DNA from: Maea johnstoni
Lineage: Eukaryota; Annelida; Polychaeta; Spionida; Magelonidae
Direction: 5' to 3'
Length of the DNA stretch: 64,000 nt
Assembly (NCBI GenBank): GCA_963942565.1
Contig: OZ012686.1
Span: 14,968,056 to 15,032,055 of the forward strand
Made by a program: the position numbers and the translations under genes. The notes beneath the pieces were generated by a model, which did no database searches, was not told the DNA's origin, and was given only the letters and a program-made list of their open reading frames with translations. Shown one piece after another: positions 36,641-64,000 of the stretch (within the stretch, counting starts at the first letter, position 1; each line of letters begins with the position of its first letter).

Positions 36641-36864
36641 TAGACAGGGAGTGGGCACTGGTCATGAATCATCAAATTTCGCTGCCTCTCACTATCTGAC
36701 CTAGATTGGATAACATCCCCCAGCCAGCCAGTCAGCCAGCAGTGCACAGATCACGTGACCAATACAACCCCAGGCTACAGCGCATAACCCGAGGCGCAGA
36801 TGCCGTAGAGGCTAGCATGCAGTACCTATGGGGTTGCGGATCAAGGGGATGTATTTCTCTGGGC
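36641..36864 (-). repeat. Dispersed repeat K, second copy (inverted)
   Basis: Runs TAGACAGGGAGTGGGCACTG to GGGGATGTATTTCTCTGGGC, the reverse complement order of 25248-25505. Contains TCACGTGACC and TAACCCGAGGCGC. Unknown class. Confidence 0.68.
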
Positions 36865-37181
36865 ATGGGCATAACACTGAAGTGATAAGTGTAATTCCTA
36901 CTCTGTTTGTATGTACTTTTACAACAAAATCATTGGATAATGGGTTAAACTGTGTGAAACATTGTACTGTGTATATAGGGTGAACTAGCCTCAACTGGGA
37001 ACTGGTAGACAACAAACAGCTGGTATCAGGAACACATTTCAAATGCACCATTTTTTCTTTAGTTGAATGTGTTGATATTTGAAACCTTAACTCTTATGCT
37101 ACTGGTGGCTAATTCGGCCAATACAAAATGATCGAAAAAAACTGAAAAATGACTTAAACCCTGGCACATGGGTACTCATCA

Positions 37182-38659
37182 CAGTGCTGTCCAAGCTGTT
37201 GCATTGTCGCAAAATTTTGCGCCAGCAGCCTCAAAAAATGCGACACAAGAATATTTTTGAGCCAAGGTTGCGACACGGTAATTTTGCAACATTCATGCGT
37301 TCGCCATCTAGCGGTGGTCACCAAAACTAAGTGATCACCAAACAGGCGTCGTGCGCATGACTAAACATGCAGTAAACAAAGGGACGCCAAAGGGACGCCA
37401 AAGGGACGCCAAAGGGACGCCATGATATAGACGATGGAAAATAAAAAAGATACCCCTTCAGTTTTGGATTTTTGAGAAAGGAACGTATTTTACTAAGATT
37501 TCTGTAATGTCTATCGAAAACGGAGTTGTTTATGTATACTTACGTTCAGCCAGTTTTGGCAGTGAGTTTGCGATTATGATTATTTTTGCTCGTTTATAAT
37601 CAGTGTGGACGTGTATTTTTTCTGTAGTGTCTTTGTTGTTGTTAGAAGAAAGAAGCACTGTCCATCATTTTTCTCGGCCGGCGAGCACGAAATATCAATA
37701 AAACGTTGTATGGGGGTGCCCACAAAGGTAGTCTAATAAAACCAACTTGTCAACTCTAGAAATCTTGTATTTAGTAGACGTGTTGGTAACCAATTTTGTA
37801 AACTGTTTATAGAAACACAAAAGACTATTGAGGAAAATCAGGGTTCTAATTCTATGCTATAGGCAATTCTTATTCATAATCTGATGATGCTCACTTACCA
37901 AAAAACTTGTTTACCTAATTTCTCTGCAACCGGTCACCAGATTCCATTAATCTTTGATATGCTAATACACTACGAGATACTGATGATAGTTTTTGAAAAA
38001 GATTTTGCTTGAGCAATTCTGATTCATAATCTGATGATGCCCACTTACCAAAAAACTTGTTTCACTAATTTCTCTGCAACCGGTCACCAGATTTCATTAA
38101 TATTTGATATGCTAATACACTTAGGGATGCTGATGATAGTTTTTGAAAAAAATTATGCTTCAGCAATTCTTATTTATAATTGGATGATGCTCACTTCAGG
38201 GATTGACTTAAGAAAAATTTTCTGGTCGGTTTTCGGGCGATCTCATATGATAAATGATAGTCAGTCTTGGTCACCCACTTAAGTCAAACCCTGTCACTTA
38301 CCAAAAAAACTTATCAGGCTTATCAGGCTGTATTATAGATAATCAAGCTGGCTATATATGTGAAATAGAGTGTGTGCCAGTATATTGAAGAATCTTAAGC
38401 TTGAATATACAAATCTGTGATAAGTATAACCTATATTGTACTATGTGTGGATTCAGTGTTTCAAGTTTCAACATACATTTCAATTGGTGCTATGTCATCG
38501 TCTCAATTTAACTTCCCCTAGTGTGTAAACTGTGAACTAAATGACCCCTGGTGAATAAAATTTGAACCATTAAAACGGCACCTGGTGGCAGACGATAGAA
38601 GTATATTGCTACAGGTAGTTCAAATTTTGCTACAGGCATTTTGGGCTTGGACAGCCCTG
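37182..38659. mobile_element. 1.48-kb non-autonomous DNA element, 5-bp TSD CATCA
   Basis: Ends are CAGTGCTGTCCAAGC and GCTTGGACAGCCCTG. CATCA lies on both sides (37177-37181, 38660-38664). Inside are four GGGACGCCAAA units (37381-37422) and 2.3 copies of a ~150-bp repeat (37864, 38012, 38162). No transposase frame. Ends and 5-bp duplication resemble the CAGGGCTCGA elements, suggesting a hAT subgroup; this is inference. Confidence 0.8.
38197..38293. mobile_element. 97-bp MITE nested in the 1.48-kb element
   Basis: CAGGGATTGACTTAAG faces CTTAAGTCAAACCCTG, and TCACTT is duplicated (38191-38196, 38294-38299). It interrupts the third internal repeat, making three generations of insertion at this site. 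Confidence 0.82.
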
Positions 38660-38838
38660 CATCAGGGAGTACTCAGCGAGAGCTATCCAATGAATACCAA
38701 CATGGCAGGGTTTAGATTGTTTTTAGAAACCTTGGTGTCCTTGTGCTTTGGACGAAAGTTGTCTTAGCATTGGAAGGGTTAATATTTACATGATATAGTA
38801 TGATAATGAATGTGTTTCTCCTATTATCAAGGTGATCT

Positions 38839-39068
38839 TTAACCCATTAATGCTTCAGAGTTCCTACAGAAATTGTCGTCTGGATCTTATATGCCTTTGA
38901 CAATAACTTTTGAATTATGAATGATTTTACAAATTATTTCAAGGACAGTTGTTAGTAATCTTTTGATTAACATTTTTATATCAAATATTTTCCTAGCTAT
39001 GCTTTTGCCAGCAAGATTTCTTCAAAATTGTCAGCTTGTTTTTGGCTGCTACAAGCTTTAATGGGATA
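38839..39068 (-). mobile_element. TTAA-MITE family C, reverse orientation
   Basis: TTAACCCATTAATGCTTCAG to GCTTTAATGGGATAA. TTGTCGTCTGGATCTTATAT and AAAATTGTCAGC inside fix the family. Confidence 0.78.
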
Positions 39069-39069
39069 A

Positions 39070-39244
39070 AGAGGTGGTTCCAAATGATATTCGGGCAGCT
39101 GGGAGTGTGGCAATCTTCAAACGACAACTGAAAGCACATCTGTTTAAAATTGTATTTATCATATAACTATGTAGATATCAACATCTATCCTTTGACAATG
39201 GAATGTAATGTGCCTTTGAGCGTGTTTATATATCAAATGACAAA

Positions 39245-39300
<56 letters not shown>

Positions 39301-39350
39301 CATTATTATTATTATTATTATAATTTTTATCATTATTATTGTTATTATTA
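39070..39350 (+). mobile_element. CR1/L2-like LINE 3' end with (ATT)n tail
   Basis: The start encodes VPNDIRAAGSVAIFKRQLKA-type sequence, the C-terminal end of CR1/L2-like reverse transcriptases, then HLFKIVFII and a stop. A short 3' region with GGAATGTAATGTGCCTTTGA leads into an ATT trinucleotide run (39245-39350). Severely 5'-truncated; a matching reverse copy is at 55090-55437. Confidence 0.75.
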
Positions 39351-39455
39351 TTATGGTTTTCTAGTAATTCTGAATTGTCTGAAAAGACTGCAAAAAACAT
39401 AGAAATGATATTGAACTTCTTCCTTGTACTGACCAATTATATTGCTTTGTTACAG

Positions 39456-61520
<22,065 letters not shown>

Positions 61521-61538
<18 letters not shown>

Positions 61539-61780
61539 CAGGTAGGTGGCAGCACATGTCCTGTATAGAACCAATCACGTAGGAGGTAGGTGGCAGCACA
61601 TGTCTGTCCTGAACATATGTACACATGTCATATTGGTATTCATATTCGTATGGGACCAATCATGTAGGAGGTAGGTGGCAGCACATGTCTGTCCTGTACA
61701 TATGTACACATGTCATATTGGTATTCATATTCGTATGGGACCAATCATGTAGGAGGTAGGTGGCAGCACATGTCTTTCCT
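61521..61780 (+). repeat. Tandem copies of the Dicer stop region
   Basis: ATGGGACCAATCATGTAG then GGTAGGTGGCAGCACATGTC occurs at the end of exon 16 and again downstream; GGTAGGTGG starts at 61541, 61585, 61670 and 61755, spacing 44, 85 and 85 bp. The last copy runs into a poly-G tract (61780-61802). Confidence 0.93.
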
Positions 61781-62223
61781 GGGGGGGGGGGGGGGGGGGG
61801 GGGATGTGCCATTTTAAAGTAGGACTTTCATACATTGAACAAGTTCATAGGTGGAGGACAGTCTATGTTGGTACAGCACGGCACCTCCACAGCATAGCAA
61901 GAGCAGCTTAGAATGGACAGTGCAACTAGAGTAAGGATTGAATTTTGGTAATTAAGAAATGTGGAACAGCAAGACAAAGGATAGTAATTGGTTGAAAGTA
62001 GAAAATATCAACAATTCTTAACAGATTGAAATATCATCGAATGGTTTAAATATGGGTAATGACGTATTGTTACTTTGGAGAATATTGATAACAAATCCAC
62101 AGATAGTTAACTAGAAATATTAGATATCATGCAAACGATGATACCATTCCACTAGTATGACAGACAACTGAAGATGACAGACCCCTAGATTTCAAAACAA
62201 ATGTTGATAAGTTATTGTTTGTA

Positions 62224-62398
62224 CAGGTGAACTTGGATATGACGGACTGAATGGGACCAGGAAAATTGGTCCGTCATATGCAAAATCCGTCGTATACATA
62301 TGACGAATACTTGATATGCATCGGACTGGGGCCAAGCATATCGTTCGTCATATGCAAAAATCCGTCGTACAGTGGTCCGCCATATCCACGTTCACCTG
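62224..62398 (+). mobile_element. pogo/mariner-like MITE, TA target
   Basis: CAGGTGAACTTGGATATGAC faces CATATCCACGTTCACCTG, flanked by TA. Internal CCGTCATATG and CATATGACG blocks mirror each other. Lies in the 3' flank of Dicer. Confidence 0.85.
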
Positions 62399-62464
62399 TA
62401 TTTTATGTGTTCCTAGTAACTGGTCGTGATGTATATGCTAAGCCTTGTCTTATTTGTGTTTTAG

Positions 62465-62700
62465 GGTTTACAGCAGCTGTCCCCATGCTCCAAGAGGCAC
62501 CATAGTCACCACCAACTTCCCCGATCTTCTTGTCGACTGACCCAGATCTACAGCCACAGAGAATTAATTATCCAAGAATTATAGAACATACTATGTGATA
62601 GATATCCCTCTCTGGGTGATGCTGCTGCTGTCTGTGGGATGGGACGGACATGTATCGTCATGAATGGAGTTTAGGGATGGACACGGAGGGACAAACCATG
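62465..62700 (+). other. Possible Dicer 3' UTR exon
   Basis: Preceded by TTATTTGTGTTTTAG| and free of recognised repeats up to a family A MITE at 62704. It could be joined to the donor just after the stop codon (61541/61542). AATAAA hexamers follow at about 62893 and 63141. Unproven; the 3' UTR may instead run straight on. Confidence 0.3.
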
Positions 62701-62703
62701 AAT

Positions 62704-63105
62704 TTAACCCTTTCGTTGCTGGTTGCTAAATTTAGTCAACATGAAGTGATGACAAAAAGCTGAGAAATGACTGAAACCATGACAAATGGGTACTCATCTG
62801 ACAGTACTCAGCGAGAGCTTTCTAACGAATACCAACATGATTGGGTAAAGATAATTTTTTGCCTTTTTCTGCATTGGAGGAAAGCTTAGATGAATAAAAA
62901 AACAAGTGGATGTGAAACCAGGATACTGGATACAATACAAGAGCCCTCATTGGTCTCATAGTGATGCCACAATGAAGCCAAATTCCAGATAGCTGGGATA
63001 GCCAGGCCTTCACTATAGCGCATATAGTAATTGGTTTCTCGCTACATATCCATTCTTTTATTCATCTAAGACTAAAGTAGCCTCAGCAGCAGAAGGGTTT
63101 ACTAG
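62704..63105 (-). mobile_element. TTAA-MITE family A carrying a small inverted-repeat element
   Basis: Opens TTAACCCTTTCGTTGCTGGT and closes GTAGCCTCAGCAGCAGAAGG. The insertion at 62885-63070 has ends CTTAGATGAATAAAA and TTTTATTCATCTAAG and is related to 17443-17501. Confidence 0.8.
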
Positions 63106-63248
63106 TTCCTATTGAAAAGTGTAATATGGAACCATGGAAAATAAATTCAGAACCAAGTACAGGTAAACTTGCATACCTCACACTCGCCTACCTCAGACTT
63201 TCGCACATCCGAGACACAAGCACTGGCCCCAAATTATTCCTATCTTCT

Positions 63249-63400
63249 TAAACCTTATGCTGGTGGTGGCAAATTTTGCCTTTGCAAAATGATGCAAAAA
63301 TGGTGAAAAATGACTGAAACGTATGGGTACTCATCTGAAAGTACTCAGTGACAGCTATCCAATGAATGCCAACATGACAGGGTTTAGATGGTTTTTTACA
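63249..63400 (-). mobile_element. TTAA-MITE family A, partial
   Basis: TTAAACCTTATGCTGGTGGT to TGACAGGGTTTAGATGGTTT; the remaining third is missing. Bases 63401-63650 show no gene. Confidence 0.72.
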
Positions 63401-63659
63401 AGATAATACACCCAAAGAATGATGGCTCCAGGTCTCTGTCTCTTTATAATTTTCAAGTATATTTTATGATTCCCGAAGGTTATTTCAAGGAATTGATAGA
63501 ATTCAGCACGAATACAATTTAATTTGAGCTGCTTTTTTTCATTTTCTCAGTATTGAAGCTTATTCATGTATGTTGAAATGGGACTGTACACTGCAACATG
63601 ATTGCAGTCATTTTGTTTTGTTTAGAACTTAGCTTTAGCTTGGCAACACAACTCTAACC

Positions 63660-64000
63660 ACCATGGCTGTGATCAGCCAATCAAAAGTCAGTTAGCCAAA
63701 CCATCAGCACTGTGATTGGCCAATCAGAAGCCAGTTAGTCAAACCATCAGCACTGTGATTGGCCAATCAGAAGCCAGTTAGAAAAACCATCAGCACTGTG
63801 ATTGGCCAATCAAAAGTCAGTTAGCCAAACCATCAGCACTGTGATTGGCCAATCAGGAGCCAGTTAGAAAAACCATCAGCACTGTGATTGGCCAATCAAA
63901 AGTCAGTTAGCCAAACCATCAGCACTGTGATTGGCCAATCAGGAGCCAGTTAGTCAAACCATTGATCAGCACTGTGCTTAGCCAATTAGAAGCCAGCTAT
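63660..64000. repeat. 43-bp tandem array with CCAAT palindrome, ~8 copies, runs off the window
   Basis: Each unit contains the perfect palindrome TGATTGGCCAATCA plus AACCATCAGCACTG and AGTCAGTTAG or AGCCAGTTAG. GTGATTGG recurs at 43-bp steps from about 63712; outer copies are diverged. TGATTGG/CCAATCA is the core bound by NF-Y, but function here is untested. Confidence 0.9.

Larger units (their letters stand above)
37087..38782 (-). mobile_element. TTAA-MITE family A split by a 1.5-kb element
   Basis: The left part (TTAACTCTTATGCTACTGGT to GGGTACTCATCA) and the right part (CATCAGGGAGTACTCAGCGA to TGGAAGGGTTAA) rebuild one reverse family A copy. Everything between is the insertion at 37182-38659. 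Confidence 0.85.

Noticed and set aside
37182-38659. Transib element because of the CACAGTG heptamer at the left end
   Set aside because: The right end does not carry the heptamer; the matching ends and the CATCA duplication start two bases further in.

Overview
This is invertebrate metazoan nuclear DNA: AT-rich, intron-rich and full of simple repeats, tandem arrays and short non-autonomous DNA transposons, with one large protein-coding gene. The mix of MITEs, tRNA-derived SINEs, CR1/L2-like and Tx1/L1-like LINE remains, poly-C/G runs and long TA/GA/CA microsatellites suggests a marine invertebrate, possibly an echinoderm or another non-vertebrate deuterostome. The species cannot be fixed from the sequence alone.

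The gene is a Dicer (DICER1-type RNase III). Its 16 coding exons run from an ATG at 39456 to a stop at 61538 on the plus strand. Every junction is GT-AG and the phases match, giving 6468 nt and a predicted 2155-residue protein. Domain order is DECH-box helicase (1-~625), Dicer dimerisation/DUF283 (~680-775), platform (~800-960), PAZ (~965-1160), a long low-complexity linker with five 21-residue repeats, RNase IIIa, RNase IIIb and a C-terminal dsRBD. All eight acidic RNase III residues and the helicase Lys-Thr of motif I are present, so the gene looks functional. The ATG follows a splice acceptor directly, so at least one 5' UTR exon should lie upstream; two candidate sites are offered at low confidence.

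Layout. 1-8.1 kb: satellite block with a ~212-bp array, then a 41-bp satellite in one orientation (2.9-4.3 kb) and the same satellite inverted (5.0-8.1 kb). 8.1-10.3 kb: microsatellites and a ~92-bp tandem repeat. 10.4-12.6 kb: decayed Tx1/L1-like LINE. 12.8-39.4 kb: intergenic or 5'-UTR-intron DNA packed with MITEs of about ten families, several with clear target-site duplications (8-bp hAT, 5-bp hAT-like, TTAA piggyBac-like, TA mariner/pogo-like), some nested. 39.4-61.5 kb: Dicer. 61.5-64 kb: possible 3' UTR, more MITEs and a 43-bp array built on a CCAAT palindrome.

The most unusual feature is within Dicer. At least five exon edges (3' end of exon 5, 5' ends of exons 10, 13 and 14, 3' end of exon 16) carry local duplications that copy a splice junction plus adjoining coding sequence. 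At exon 10 there are five 120-bp copies of an acceptor plus exon start, in frame, and a SINE has inserted in the first. At exons 10 and 14 a duplicated acceptor would give an in-frame, stop-free longer isoform. Also notable are the inverted 41-bp satellite arrays and a 2.4-kb element in intron 14 whose terminal inverted repeats are made of an 18-bp perfect palindrome. No retrovirus-like, LTR or Polinton-like element was recognised.
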